From assembly GCF_900116105.1 (NCBI RefSeq), contig NZ_FPAC01000001.1, positions 1,416,862-1,480,861 of the forward strand: a DNA stretch of 64,000 bases, given 5' to 3'. This stretch comes from Paenibacillus sp. 453mf (lineage in GTDB: Bacteria; Bacillota; Bacilli; Paenibacillales; Paenibacillaceae). Positions 1-8,978 of the stretch are shown in pieces; position 1 is the first letter of the stretch, and every line of letters starts with the position of its first letter. The position numbers and the translations under genes were made by a program. The notes beneath the pieces are model-generated. The model saw only the letters and a program-made list of their open reading frames with translations, searched no databases and was not told where the DNA came from.

Positions 1-1
1 A

Positions 2-1069
2 GCGAAGCTGGGAGCAGAGGTCTTGATTGTAGATCGCAAAGATGAAGGGCAGGCCACCGATGCTGCTGCAGGCATTATATGCCCATGGTTATCACAGAGA
101 CGTAATCAAGCCTGGTACCAGTTAGCGAAAGGCGGGGCCCGTTATTATCCAGAACTTATTGATAGTTTAAAAAAAGAGGGAGAGACCGAAACAGGTTATG
201 CTGCAGTAGGCGTTCTAAGCATTCATACGGATTTAGAGAAGATTAGCAAAATGGAGGAGCGTGCGCAGTCACGGAAGGGCGATGCCCCCGAAATCGGTGA
301 TGTTACGATCAAAAATGATACGGAGACTCAGGAGCTCTTTCCACTGCTTGCAGAAGGATATCAATCCGTTTATGTCAGCGGGGGAGCCAGAGTCGATGGA
401 CGAGCGCTGCGTGATGCGCTTCTTCGATCAGCGGAGCGGAACGGGGCTACACTTATTCGCGGAGGCGCCGTTCTGGAGTATGAATCAAATCGTGTAACAG
501 GGGTTTCCGTTGATCAGACAAGTTACTCTGCCGATGAAGTCATTGTATGTGCCGGAGCATGGGCGAATTCCTTATTTGAACCACTAGGGATTCAATTTAA
601 AGTAAGCTACCAAAAAGCTCAGATTATGCACTTACGGGTTTCGGAATATCAAGATACCGGTGCTTGGCCAGTCGTCATGCCGCCAACGGATCAGTACCTG
701 CTGTCCTTTGATGAGCAAAAAATAGTGATTGGTGCTACACATGAGAACGATATAGAGGGCTATGATACCAGGGTGACTGCCGGAGGTATGCAGGAAATAC
801 TGAACAAAGGGCTGGAGCTCGCGCCTGATCTCGTCAATAGTACGGTTCTGGAGGTAAGAGTTGGATTTCGTCCGTTTACACCCGGCTTTCTTCCTGTCAT
901 CGGTACGGTACCAGGCTGGGATGGCTTAATCACTGCAAACGGTCTCGGTGCCTCTGGCCTTACGATGGGCCCATATATCGGGAACCAGCTTGCGAAGCTG
1001 GCACTTGGAATGGAGCTGGACATCGACCTTCAGCACTATGATGTTCGTAAAGCGATGGGGGAGAGCTAG
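2..1069 (+). CDS. FAD-dependent oxidoreductase, DAO family (5' partial)
   Basis: This is the C-terminal part of a flavin-linked amine or amino-acid oxidase of the DAO (D-amino acid/glycine oxidase) family. The reading frame is open to the left edge, so the start and the N-terminal dinucleotide-binding glycines lie outside the window. The visible part begins with the second strand of the Rossmann fold (AKLGAEVLIVDR), followed by TDAAAGIICPW, a typical flavin-contacting stretch. The C-terminal signature VGFRPFTPGFLPVIG and GLGASGLTMGP is diagnostic of DAO proteins (substrate/FAD cap and the last FAD-binding loop). The substrate cannot be told from sequence. It is followed by a 13-bp hairpin and converges on the MetX-like gene. 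Confidence 0.85.
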   Translation, partial: AKLGAEVLIVDRKDEGQATDAAAGIICPWLSQRRNQAWYQLAKGGARYYPELIDSLKKEGETETGYAAVGVLSIHTDLEKISKMEERAQSRKGDAPEIGDVTIKNDTETQELFPLLAEGYQSVYVSGGARVDGRALRDALLRSAERNGATLIRGGAVLEYESNRVTGVSVDQTSYSADEVIVCAGAWANSLFEPLGIQFKVSYQKAQIMHLRVSEYQDTGAWPVVMPPTDQYLLSFDEQKIVIGATHENDIEGYDTRVTAGGMQEILNKGLELAPDLVNSTVLEVRVGFRPFTPGFLPVIGTVPGWDGLITANGLGASGLTMGPYIGNQLAKLALGMELDIDLQHYDVRKAMGES

Positions 1070-1077
1070 ACGAGGAC

Positions 1078-1119
1078 AGCCTAATTTCTCAATCAAGTGG
1101 AGAGAAATTAGGCTATTTC
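1078..1119. terminator. Putative bidirectional terminator between convergent genes
   Basis: A perfect 13-bp inverted repeat (1078-1090 and 1102-1114) with an 11-nt loop is followed by a T-rich but interrupted tract. It lies between the stop codons of two convergent genes, so it probably ends both transcripts. Confidence 0.6.
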
Positions 1120-1135
1120 TATTACTTACGATTAT

Positions 1136-2155
1136 TTATCTGTTTGGATTAAGTGATAACATGCGTTTTAAATTGACATCTATAAAATTATTATCGACAT
1201 TGTTAATTCCACGACCGGCAAAATGGCCCCAGATCGATTCAATGGGATTAAGTACTGCATTGGGTATAAGCATAGCCTCGTATTCGTTCTCGTCCGAAGT
1301 GCAAAAGAGATCGGTACTCCCTGGCATGACGTAGGCTAGTGCTTTAATGTTTCGAAGCGCCTCATCGAAATCTCCTTTATAGAAAGGATTTACACTAATA
1401 TCTGCATTTTGGCCTGTCCATAACATAGCGAGAACATTGTGTGGATCCATCTTCATAAAGCTATCTTCCCAAACGCCAACCACAAATTCTTCTAATGAAT
1501 CAAATCCCAGATCACGATACAGTTCCTCTCTGTAATACGTCTGTGATAGGCCCCATCCGGCATAAACACGTCCAACAGTGCGCATGTGTGCAGAGGTCAG
1601 CTGGTTTATTTTATTTGGATCGAAGCCTATCGCAGCCATGAGCGCCGCCCTCATTCCGTCAAGGACCACATACGCTTGCGGCCAAGTCTTTGCAGCTCCG
1701 CAGAAAGGTGCAATTCGTTCCACCATGTCGGGGTAACTAGCTGCCCATTGAAATGACTGGATGCCGCCCATGGACCATCCAACTACGAGTGCAATTTTTT
1801 GAATGCCGAATTTTTCAGTGACCAGCCGATATTGGAATTTAACGTTGTCGTAGATGGTGACTTGTGGAAAATGACCCCGGTCGAAAGGGGGAAGTGTGTT
1901 ACTTGGAGACGAAGACAATCCGTTTCCCAGCAGATTTGGAATAATAATAAAATATTTCTGTGGATCTAGTGCCATGTCATTTCCAATTAACCATTCATTC
2001 TGATAATGTTGGTCACCAAAAGCTGTAGGATAGACAATAACATTATCTTTCTTCTCGTTCAATGTCCCATAAGTCTTATAAGCAAGAAAAGCGTTTGGTA
2101 GTGTCACTCCTGATTGCAAAGTAACGTTACCCAGATCAAAAACTTCGTAATCCAT
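1136..2155 (-). CDS. MetX-like alpha/beta hydrolase (homoserine acetyltransferase family)
   Basis: An alpha/beta hydrolase of 339 residues in the homoserine O-acetyltransferase superfamily. The nucleophile elbow is GWSMGG with Ser128; the Asp of the triad is in GSTDLF and the His in WGHFAG near the C-terminus. The N-terminal NAFLAYKTYGTLN segment is the usual MetX entry. Members without methionine genes nearby often act as general acyltransferases or hydrolases rather than true MetX, and no other methionine gene is seen here, so the substrate is left open. It is divergent from a LysR-type gene with a 143-bp shared upstream region, suggesting control by that regulator. Confidence 0.85.
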   Translation of the reverse strand: MDYEVFDLGNVTLQSGVTLPNAFLAYKTYGTLNEKKDNVIVYPTAFGDQHYQNEWLIGNDMALDPQKYFIIIPNLLGNGLSSSPSNTLPPFDRGHFPQVTIYDNVKFQYRLVTEKFGIQKIALVVGWSMGGIQSFQWAASYPDMVERIAPFCGAAKTWPQAYVVLDGMRAALMAAIGFDPNKINQLTSAHMRTVGRVYAGWGLSQTYYREELYRDLGFDSLEEFVVGVWEDSFMKMDPHNVLAMLWTGQNADISVNPFYKGDFDEALRNIKALAYVMPGSTDLFCTSDENEYEAMLIPNAVLNPIESIWGHFAGRGINNVDNNFIDVNLKRMLSLNPNR

Positions 2156-2263
2156 TGTATTACTGCTCCCTTCATCTTGAACCCTTAAATTACAAATGCA
2201 TTTGTTGTTGTTAGTATAGGGCTATGGTAATCTCAATAAAAGTGAACAAAATTCAAAGCAGTA

Positions 2264-2278
2264 TTCAATAATATTGAA
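2264..2278. promoter_or_regulatory. Candidate LysR operator (7-1-7 palindrome)
   Basis: A perfect palindrome TTCAATA-A-TATTGAA lies about 20 bp before the LysR start and in the shared region with the divergent hydrolase. Its position and symmetry suit a LysR-type site, although the exact T-N11-A spacing was only judged by eye. Confidence 0.4.
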
Positions 2279-2298
2279 AGTAAAGTGGGGGCTGGAGG

Positions 2299-3210
2299 AT
2301 GGAATTACGTCAACTGAATACGTTTCGCACGGTTGCATCAACTTTAAATTTCAGTCGGGCTGCGGAGGTTCTGAATTATGTTCCCTCCAACGTCACGATG
2401 CAGATCAAAGCATTGGAGGATGAGCTTGGGGTTCGTCTATTTGACCGATTGGGCAAACAACTCATGCTCACAACAGCGGGTATGCGCTTCCTAACTCATG
2501 TTCAAAGTATTTTAGACAAATTGGATGAAGCTAGGAGTGACGTTCATGAAAATGAAAATCTAATAAGCGGCACACTGACGATAAGCGCCAACGAGGTTCT
2601 GTGCGCCTACCGGCTTCCCACTGTTTTTCAGCAATTTCGTTCGCGCTATCCAGGAGTACGTCTCATCTTCCGCTCTGTTCCTAATCAGGAACTTAAGCAA
2701 ACGCTCTTTGAGGGAACTGCGGATGTCGTTTTTATGCTGGATGAAACCATTCTCTCAACGGGGCTAACAGTGGAACCGCTGCTGGAAGAAACTTTCCGCT
2801 TTTTCGTCGCCCCTGACCATCCTCTCGCGGAACGAAGTGTACTACACCTGGAAGATTTTCACGGAGAAGTATTCCTGGTCAATGAAAAAGGCTGTACCTA
2901 TCGCACCATGTTTGACCGTTCGTTTGAGAAAAAGGGGATTGATGATATTACCTATTTGGAGTTTCAAAATGCCGAAGCCATTAAACAATGTGCAATGGCG
3001 AGAATCGGCATTGCCTTTCTTCCCGAAATAACAGTGGAAGCCGAAGTTGAACGGGGTGAACTTGTTGCTCTTCCATGGCAAATTCCGGACTTGCACGTAT
3101 ATACTCATATGGCATGGCATAAAGACAAGTGGCTTTCTCCCATCATATTATCTTTCATAGAAACAGCAAGGGAAGTTATAGCTATAGAGGAGGGGAATAA
3201 AACGTATTAG
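2299..3210 (+). CDS. LysR family transcriptional regulator
   Basis: A 303-residue LysR-type regulator. Residues 1-60 form the winged helix-turn-helix (MELRQLNTFRTVASTLNFSRAAEVLNY then SNVTMQIKALEDELGVRLFDR), and residues 90-300 form the periplasmic-binding-protein-like effector domain. The start is supported by GGGGG/GGAGG immediately upstream. Being divergent from the MetX-like hydrolase, it most likely regulates that gene in response to a small co-inducer that cannot be named from sequence. An internal palindrome at 2264-2278 is the likely binding site and would also allow autoregulation. Confidence 0.93.
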   Translation: MELRQLNTFRTVASTLNFSRAAEVLNYVPSNVTMQIKALEDELGVRLFDRLGKQLMLTTAGMRFLTHVQSILDKLDEARSDVHENENLISGTLTISANEVLCAYRLPTVFQQFRSRYPGVRLIFRSVPNQELKQTLFEGTADVVFMLDETILSTGLTVEPLLEETFRFFVAPDHPLAERSVLHLEDFHGEVFLVNEKGCTYRTMFDRSFEKKGIDDITYLEFQNAEAIKQCAMARIGIAFLPEITVEAEVERGELVALPWQIPDLHVYTHMAWHKDKWLSPIILSFIETAREVIAIEEGNKTY

Positions 3211-3341
3211 TTAGTAAACTTAAAATATGTACATTCCTACTGAGAGCGGGAAGGGCTGATAAGCTTGCTTCTTCACTATCTCAGAATCTGTTAACTTTTT
3301 TGGATCGTCCTAGTGCGGACCCGCATATTAGTTGATGTGAG

Positions 3342-3362
3342 AGGAGGGGTGGTGCCCCTCCT
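3342..3362. terminator. Hairpin between LysR and P450 genes
   Basis: An 8-bp GC-rich perfect stem (AGGAGGGG/CCCCTCCT) sits between the convergent LysR and P450 genes. There is no real U-run on either side, so termination is likely but not certain. Confidence 0.4.
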
Positions 3363-3401
3363 ACTTGATTATTAGATTGCATGAGCAGACAGAGAATAGG
3401 C

Positions 3402-4634
3402 TTATTTTTTGTATACCCGTACCGGCAGTGATGATAGCATTTTGCCTGCAGCGGACGGCGTCAGATTCGCTTCAAGATTGAAGCCTGGAATCGGTTCGAT
3501 GCGGGCAAACTTATCCATGAACATGCTGATCCCTGTATTGGCTTCCAGTCTCGCCAGCGGTGCGCCAAGACAGAAGTGAGGTCCATTGCCAAAGGTTAAA
3601 TGCTGCTTGTTGTTCGGTCTATGAATATTTAAAGTGAACGGATCTTCGAATACTTCACCATCCATATTGGCAGCACTCATCCAGGCAACCACAACATCCC
3701 CTTCTTTCATCTCGACACCAAGCAGATTATTATCGACTTTGACCGTGCGGTCCATCTTCGCGATGTTGAACCGGTAGCGCAGCATTTCCTCAACCGTATT
3801 GGGAAGCAGCTCCCGTTTCTCTCGTACTTCTGCATAAATCTTATCGTTATCATAAAGGAAGGAATAGAACGTATTGGCTAGTAGATGACTCGTCGTTTCA
3901 ATGCCCGCACCCAGAATAAACATGGTTGTCCTTACAATGTCATCATCGGATAATTGATCTCCGTCTACTTCGGCCCGGATCAAATCAGATATGATATCAT
4001 CTGACAAGTTGGCTCTTTTTTGTACCACATATGGATACAGATAGGAATAATATTCAACGGCGGCTTTGCGTTTACGTTCATTTACCGTATCTTGATTCTC
4101 TTTGGGCATCGGAAGAAACAGATCATAAACCCATTGTTGAAATAACATTCGGTCTTTGGAAGGGACGCCTAGCAGATCCGCAATGACAATCGTAGGCAGG
4201 GCACTAGCAAAATCGTCGACAATATCAATAACGGGCTTGTCCTCCATAGAGTCAATCAACTCGCTTACAATTTCCTTGATTCGTGGCTCCCATAGCTTCA
4301 AACTGCGTGGCGTAAAAGCGGCAGCGAGCAAGGAGCGGCTCTTTTTGTGTTCAGGAGGATCTGTCATCAGATTGAATTTCCCGGAGTGCTTGCCTTCATC
4401 GACATCAGCGCCAACACTGATGGTCGTACGTACTCTGACGCTAGAGAAATGCTCATAATCACTAAGTACTCTCTTTACATCGTTATAACGGAATACATTC
4501 CACGTATTGGTCGCCTCATTATAGCTGACAGGATCGTTCATAAGCTTGTCCTTATACCAAGCATAAGGGCTGAATTCCTCTGATGACGACTTAAATTCGG
4601 TAATTTCCTCCAAGGATATAATTTCATTGTTCAC
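3402..4634 (-). CDS. Cytochrome P450 (bacterial class I)
   Basis: A soluble bacterial cytochrome P450 of 410 residues, the normal length. The heme-ligand signature FGNGPHFCLGAPLARLE places the axial cysteine at Cys355. The I-helix oxygen-activation motif GAGIETT is at 242-248 and the K-helix ExxR at Glu283-Arg286. The substrate is unknown; sequence style resembles Bacillus/Paenibacillus CYP102-independent, ferredoxin-fed enzymes such as the CYP109/CYP107 group, but I cannot assign a family number. No ferredoxin or reductase gene is adjacent. It is divergent from a PadR regulator, with an ATGTTA-GTT-TAACAT palindrome between them, so it is probably a PadR-controlled detoxification or tailoring oxidase. 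Confidence 0.95.
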   Translation of the reverse strand: MNNEIISLEEITEFKSSSEEFSPYAWYKDKLMNDPVSYNEATNTWNVFRYNDVKRVLSDYEHFSSVRVRTTISVGADVDEGKHSGKFNLMTDPPEHKKSRSLLAAAFTPRSLKLWEPRIKEIVSELIDSMEDKPVIDIVDDFASALPTIVIADLLGVPSKDRMLFQQWVYDLFLPMPKENQDTVNERKRKAAVEYYSYLYPYVVQKRANLSDDIISDLIRAEVDGDQLSDDDIVRTTMFILGAGIETTSHLLANTFYSFLYDNDKIYAEVREKRELLPNTVEEMLRYRFNIAKMDRTVKVDNNLLGVEMKEGDVVVAWMSAANMDGEVFEDPFTLNIHRPNNKQHLTFGNGPHFCLGAPLARLEANTGISMFMDKFARIEPIPGFNLEANLTPSAAGKMLSSLPVRVYKK

Positions 4635-4685
4635 TATTAATCCCTCCAGTCATTCAAATAGATATTTTATTGAATTGATTTAACT

Positions 4686-4700
4686 ATGTTAGTTTAACAT
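4686..4700. promoter_or_regulatory. Candidate PadR operator
   Basis: Inverted repeat ATGTTA-GTT-TAACAT in the divergent P450/PadR region, about 50 bp before the P450 start. PadR operators are typically ATGT...ACAT palindromes, which this matches. Confidence 0.5.
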
Positions 4701-4853
4701 ATATAAAAATGACGAAACACATGCGAACGACCCATGACCATAAGACCCTATCTCAGTTTTTTGTCGAATATGGGATTGAAGATGAAGCGGGTAATTGGTA
4801 AGCTTACAATACATTTGAGCACCAAGATACTAAACTATATAAGAGGTAACATT

Positions 4854-5375
4854 ATGTACATAGAGCTGCTTATACTTATCCAGATTGAGGACTCACCTAA
4901 GCATGGTTATGAGATCAAGAAGGAAATCCAGAAGGATTTAGGATATTTGACCGATGTGAACAACAACATGCTGTATCCTGCACTACGAAAGTTTACGGAA
5001 GAAGGACTGGTCACGAAACGAATAAATGAACAGAGTGGAGGGCCTACTCAGTATATATATGAAATAACAGAGAATGGGAAGAGACGAATAACGGAGCTGG
5101 TCAATGCATTTACGGAGAGAGATGCGAGGCATCATTCGGAATTCTTGATCAGAGTGTCTTTATTCCGGTATATTTCACAGGATAAACGGCTGCGTATATT
5201 AAATATGAGAATGAAGGACCTTGAACAGCTCTTATTAAATCTAGAGGAAAGACTTGAGCAGCCTAACATTGATTATTACCGGGATCAAGTGTTGAAGGTA
5301 TCTATCTCCAAGTTAAAGACGGAAATGAGCTGGATTAACAAATTAATTGAAACAGTAGGTAGAGAAGAAGAGTGA
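4854..5375 (+). CDS. PadR family transcriptional regulator
   Basis: A 173-residue PadR regulator of the longer subfamily 2. The start at 4854 (MYIELLILIQIED) was chosen because it has AGAGG seven bases upstream and matches where PadR proteins begin; the open frame extends further upstream but without family similarity. The N-terminal winged helix contains HGYEIKKEIQKDLG and YPALRKFTEEGLVTKR; residues ~95-170 form the C-terminal helical dimerisation domain (Vir_act_alpha_C type). It is divergent from the P450 and probably represses it, releasing DNA when a phenolic or drug-like ligand binds, as is usual in the family. Confidence 0.9.
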   Translation: MYIELLILIQIEDSPKHGYEIKKEIQKDLGYLTDVNNNMLYPALRKFTEEGLVTKRINEQSGGPTQYIYEITENGKRRITELVNAFTERDARHHSEFLIRVSLFRYISQDKRLRILNMRMKDLEQLLLNLEERLEQPNIDYYRDQVLKVSISKLKTEMSWINKLIETVGREEE

Positions 5376-5419
5376 ACTAATCTAAACATTCGTATTTTCT
5401 GTGTCAATCGATACAAGCA

Positions 5420-5452
5420 AAAGGCACGCATCTACTGCGTGCCTTTATTAAT
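5420..5452. terminator. Bidirectional terminator at PadR/TetR convergence
   Basis: An 11-bp perfect stem (AAAGGCACGCA/TGCGTGCCTTT, loop of 5) followed by TATTAATT on the plus strand and by TTTT-rich sequence on the minus strand. It overlaps the last codons of the TetR gene. Confidence 0.8.
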
Positions 5453-6037
5453 TCGTATGCCTTTAAGAATATATCCAATGGCTTGCTCCGAAGCTTCTTC
5501 TGGCGAATAATTCTTTACTATTGGATTTAGAAACGGATTGCTTAATGAGAATATCAAGGTTCCCATTACAAAATTAATGGTCATTTCTAATGACTCATAT
5601 TCAACAATTCCGTTCTCCTTACAAGCCGTCAGAATCTGTCGAAGCTCATTCCATGAGGGGAGGAAAACATCGGTCATCAGATCGAGTCTCGGACTCTTCA
5701 AGAAGAGCTCTTGCTGAAGAATAGTGATCAGTTCGTGCTCCTCGTACCTGAATAAGACAAAGGATCTGCAAAAATCAGTCAGAGCAGCTAATGGCTTCGA
5801 CAAGTCATATAGATGGTTCTGGGTTGTCTCCCTAATCGGATCAAACAAGGCGAAGAACACCTTCTCCTTACCGCCAAAATGATAGGACACGAGGGCCAGC
5901 GAAACGCCTGCTTCTTCACAGATTTGCCTGACCGTCGTCGCTTCATATCCTTGAGATGAGAACAGCTTCTTGGCTGCTTTTAGGATTTGCTCTTTCACAT
6001 TTTTATTTTTTCCCTGGTCATCCTTCGCAAGGCTCAT
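5432..6037 (-). CDS. TetR/AcrR family transcriptional regulator
   Basis: A 201-residue TetR-type regulator. Residues 15-62 carry the helix-turn-helix (ILKAAKKLFSSQGYEATTV then GVSLALVSYHFGGKEKVF), with a CerR-like C-terminal ligand/dimer domain. It lies 17 nt downstream of the 3-hydroxyacyl-CoA dehydrogenase gene on the same strand, so the two form an operon. A palindrome TTGAAC-AAAC-GTTCAA upstream of the dehydrogenase is the probable operator. Such pairs are usually fatty-acid or acyl-CoA responsive, which is inference from context here. Confidence 0.88.
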   Translation of the reverse strand: MSLAKDDQGKNKNVKEQILKAAKKLFSSQGYEATTVRQICEEAGVSLALVSYHFGGKEKVFFALFDPIRETTQNHLYDLSKPLAALTDFCRSFVLFRYEEHELITILQQELFLKSPRLDLMTDVFLPSWNELRQILTACKENGIVEYESLEMTINFVMGTLIFSLSNPFLNPIVKNYSPEEASEQAIGYILKGIRINKGTQ

Positions 6038-6054
6038 CAGATAATATACTCCTT

Positions 6055-6954
6055 TTAGCTTTTAAGGAAATCGGGATGCTCATAGCTTGGATTGGGATAC
6101 TTGTAGAAGCCTTCTCCGGTTGCAACGCCAAGCTTGCCTTTGTCGATATATTCAGTCTTCAGCAGTTGAGCCACTTTTTCCAAAGTGGGATTACTCGTAG
6201 CCTTTGCTTTCGCAAGAACGATGTTATAGGCCGTATTTAGTCCAACCACGTCAAGAATCGCAAAAGGTCCTTTCGGTGCGCCCGTACCGACCATCCAGGT
6301 TTTGTCGATTGTTTCCGGATCTGCAATCTCTTTAACCAACAGGAGCTCAGCTGCATCTAACAATGGAACAAGAAGTGAGTTGAGTATGTAGCCGGGCTGC
6401 TCCTTATGAAGCGGAAGGGCCACCATGCCGATGGCACGAGCAAATGCAATCACATCCTCGAACACCTTTTCATCTGTACCAGGATGCTTCATAATCTCTG
6501 CTGTATTGTTCTTCCAGATCTCATTAGCGAAGTGAAGGGCGAGAAACTGACCTGGACGACCCGTTACTTCGGCAAACTGACTAGGCAGCAGAGTAGAAGA
6601 ATTGGATGCAAAGATGGTATGTGCAGGTGCAGCTTCACCGAGTTTCTTGTAGAAATCCGTCTTAATCGGCACAATCTCTGGGATGGCTTCAATGACCAGG
6701 TCCGCGCTTGAAACGGCTGCACTGAGATCTGAGTTAAAGGATAAACGTTCGTAAGCAGCATCAACCTCCTGTTGACTCGCTCCCAAATCCTCCTGATAAC
6801 GAGCTTTGAGCTTCGAGATCCGCTCCTTTGCTTTATCCAGGGCTTCATCATTAATATCATATACGGTTACTTGAAATCCATGGAATGCCGTTTGATAAGC
6901 AATTTGACTCCCTAATACACCACTGCCCGCTACACTAATATTTTTGTAGTTCAT
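6055..6954 (-). CDS. 3-hydroxyacyl-CoA dehydrogenase (3-hydroxybutyryl-CoA type)
   Basis: A 299-residue NAD-dependent 3-hydroxyacyl-CoA dehydrogenase. The N-terminal Rossmann motif is GSGVLGSQIA and the acidic end of the second strand is VYD. The catalytic region includes ASNSSTLLPS and LHFANEIW with the active-site His; the C-terminal helical domain contains DVVGLNTAYNI. The start at 6954 was preferred to one 45 nt further out because AAGGAGAG lies at proper distance. It could act in beta-oxidation or butyrate-type metabolism, but no thiolase or crotonase is adjacent. It heads an operon with the TetR gene. Confidence 0.88.
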   Translation of the reverse strand: MNYKNISVAGSGVLGSQIAYQTAFHGFQVTVYDINDEALDKAKERISKLKARYQEDLGASQQEVDAAYERLSFNSDLSAAVSSADLVIEAIPEIVPIKTDFYKKLGEAAPAHTIFASNSSTLLPSQFAEVTGRPGQFLALHFANEIWKNNTAEIMKHPGTDEKVFEDVIAFARAIGMVALPLHKEQPGYILNSLLVPLLDAAELLLVKEIADPETIDKTWMVGTGAPKGPFAILDVVGLNTAYNIVLAKAKATSNPTLEKVAQLLKTEYIDKGKLGVATGEGFYKYPNPSYEHPDFLKS

Positions 6955-7017
6955 CTGAATCTCTCCTTCTAAGTTCATTCTAATTGGTTGATGGGACACA
7001 TTATTTGAACATGTGTT

Positions 7018-7033
7018 TTGAACAAACGTTCAA
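7018..7033. promoter_or_regulatory. Candidate TetR operator
   Basis: Inverted repeat TTGAAC-AAAC-GTTCAA, about 65 bp upstream of the dehydrogenase start. Its length and position suit an autoregulatory TetR site for the downstream operon. Confidence 0.5.
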
Positions 7034-7280
7034 ATATATTGCATGGTTCTAAACTACTACTCTGTTCACAATTTGTCAACATTTATCGTGCTTCACTGTG
7101 ATGAATTTAACTGGGAATACAACGCAAAAATCCAGAGGTAAACTTAATTTACCCTGGACTTCACGATTATAGTTATGCAGCATTTTATGTATAACATTTA
7201 GATTCATGAGTGCTGCTATTTTTTGGAATATGGTGTCGTTAAGTTAATAGCTATAGTCGATTGATTATTCTTTATGGAGA
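7034..7280. other. Intergenic stretch between dehydrogenase and MerR genes
   Basis: AT-rich intergenic DNA. It contains the TetR operator at its right-hand promoter side and the minus-strand terminator hairpin of the MerR gene at 7130-7160. No coding frame or other element was recognised. Confidence 0.6.
7125..7160 (-). terminator. Terminator of the MerR gene
   Basis: Read on the minus strand, an 11-12 bp stem with one mismatch (arms around TCCAG-GGTAAA and TTTACC-CTGGA) is followed directly by TTTTT. This is a classic intrinsic terminator downstream of the MerR-type gene. Confidence 0.75.
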
Positions 7281-8045
7281 CTATATAAAATTCTTGGTTT
7301 CATAATAAATAATTGCCTGCTCCATAAAAATGATCATTTCCTCTTTGATCGGATACAGATTTAGATCCGATGAAGCTTCCTCCGATCTCCTTGCTTCCCA
7401 GAACTTATCGGCAAGCTCCTTATTACCTTGAAACATTTCGTCAGATAGCAGAAGAGTATCCTCGGCAATGATTTGAGCATCGCGTGAACTTGGGGATTTA
7501 TTCTCCTCCAGACAAATTTCGATTCGCTTAATCAAGTTAATCCATTTCGTCATATGAACAGGATCGTTCTCCATTTTTGGCAATTGATCTGTAAGAATAG
7601 TTTGTTCATCCGCTGTGAACCACCCCTCCATCACCTGTTTTTTTCTTCGTTTACGTTCCTCAGCTTCCTGTTCATTTGACAATAGTGGAAGCAGGAGGTC
7701 CCATTTGATCTCTGTTTGCAGCTTGGTCATGTTCATCAGCGTGTTCGTGTAATCGAGCGCCTGCTGTAAACGCTCAATATCATATTTAAGCTGGTCTCTA
7801 TGAACATGCAGCGTTTTTTCGATGGATAGTTGATTAATCAATTTCTTGATATCTTCGAGGGACATAGATGCAGACTTAAGCAGTAATACTTTTTCAAGCA
7901 GCAGCAAGTTTTCTGGTGTGTAGTGGCGTTTGCCATTTTCGTCTTTGTATGATGGCTGTACTAGCTCAATCTGATCATAATAACGAAGGGTGCGTAAAGA
8001 TACATTTAGCTTTTTTGACACCATACCTGTTGATAAATAATTCAT
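7281..8045 (-). CDS. MerR family transcriptional regulator
   Basis: A 254-residue MerR-type regulator. Residues 3-70 form the winged helix (GMVSKKLNVSLRTLRYYDQIELVQPSY and GKRHYTPENL), followed by a coiled-coil dimerisation helix and an effector domain rich in charged helices. There is no cluster of cysteines, so it is unlikely to be a metal sensor. It is divergent from a CPBP protease gene with a 96-bp shared region containing the perfect palindrome GTTACGTAAC. It probably controls its own gene and possibly the neighbour. Confidence 0.9.
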   Translation of the reverse strand: MNYLSTGMVSKKLNVSLRTLRYYDQIELVQPSYKDENGKRHYTPENLLLLEKVLLLKSASMSLEDIKKLINQLSIEKTLHVHRDQLKYDIERLQQALDYTNTLMNMTKLQTEIKWDLLLPLLSNEQEAEERKRRKKQVMEGWFTADEQTILTDQLPKMENDPVHMTKWINLIKRIEICLEENKSPSSRDAQIIAEDTLLLSDEMFQGNKELADKFWEARRSEEASSDLNLYPIKEEMIIFMEQAIIYYETKNFI

Positions 8046-8079
8046 TATGTAATTCCCCCCACATAAAAAAAGCTTGCAG

Positions 8080-8089
8080 GTTACGTAAC
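8080..8089. promoter_or_regulatory. Candidate MerR operator
   Basis: Perfect 10-bp palindrome GTTACGTAAC in the 96-bp divergent region between the MerR gene and the CPBP gene, the expected place for a MerR-type spacer operator. Confidence 0.45.
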
Positions 8090-8141
8090 GTCACCAATTA
8101 AGCTGAATTTAACACACTAAAAGTCCTAGGGGGAGTTTATT

Positions 8142-8834
8142 TTGAAAAAAGAAGCATTGGCATCTATGGAGTGGTCATTTAAGGAACTCGGTCTATTACT
8201 CTTTCTTGTCCTGGTTATTGTTCCTGTCACCATTGAGTATTTACTGCAAGACTTGCTATATGAATGGTTTCAAGACAGCTTATATTCTGGCACCTTAACC
8301 GGTCTGATCATGGCGATCATTTTTATAGCAGGCGTGTATTTCATTGCGCTTAAGCCTCATGGATTACAATGGGCTGACATTGGATTACAGTCTTTTTCCA
8401 ATAGGTATTGGGGATTCATCGTGTTATTGTTGTTCGCATTAATTGCCTCAAGCATTCTCATATTGATCGTGATGGATCTATTACATATAGGTACAGAGAA
8501 CAGCAAAACTGAAAGCCTTCAGCAGAATATGAGCTGGTTTACTTTAATGATCGGATTTGTCTCTGCGGCGATTGTATCACCGGTGTATGAAGAAATCTTT
8601 TATCGCGGATTTCTATACAAATGGTTTCGAGTTCAATGGGGAGTTAGCGCCGGATTAATTCTTAGCTCGATCGTCTTTACCATTGTTCATATTCCTACGT
8701 ACAACACTTTACCCGTCAATTTTATATCCGGAGTCATTTGTGCATGGTGCTATGAGAAGACGGGATCGATTGTTCCTGCCATGATTGTTCATGGAGGGTT
8801 TAATGGGTTGGCTGTTATACTAACCGCGTTGTAG
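8142..8834 (+). CDS. CPBP family intramembrane glutamic protease
   Basis: A 230-residue membrane protein of the CPBP (CAAX protease/bacteriocin-processing, Abi) family. Hydrophobic segments lie near 16-34, 52-70, 90-112, 133-147, 168-184 and 210-228. The family motifs are all present: EE-xxx-R (Glu150, Glu151, Arg155 in YEEIFYRGF), the second-motif His183 (FTIVHIP) and His217 (MIVHGGFN). Members cleave membrane substrates or mature peptides; the substrate here is unknown. The start is TTG, with AGGGGGAG upstream at good distance. Its divergence from the MerR gene suggests regulated expression. Confidence 0.9.
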   Translation: MKKEALASMEWSFKELGLLLFLVLVIVPVTIEYLLQDLLYEWFQDSLYSGTLTGLIMAIIFIAGVYFIALKPHGLQWADIGLQSFSNRYWGFIVLLLFALIASSILILIVMDLLHIGTENSKTESLQQNMSWFTLMIGFVSAAIVSPVYEEIFYRGFLYKWFRVQWGVSAGLILSSIVFTIVHIPTYNTLPVNFISGVICAWCYEKTGSIVPAMIVHGGFNGLAVILTAL

Positions 8835-8978
8835 TCTGAATTGAAGTTTAAAAAATGTATAGTTTCAGCTTCATAATTTATCAATTGGATTCTGAAACCT
8901 TATAAATGAAGCGTTATCATGATAGAATTGCATGTATTACATAGTTACAGAATGTTTGGAGAGGGGGAATAGAAATCA

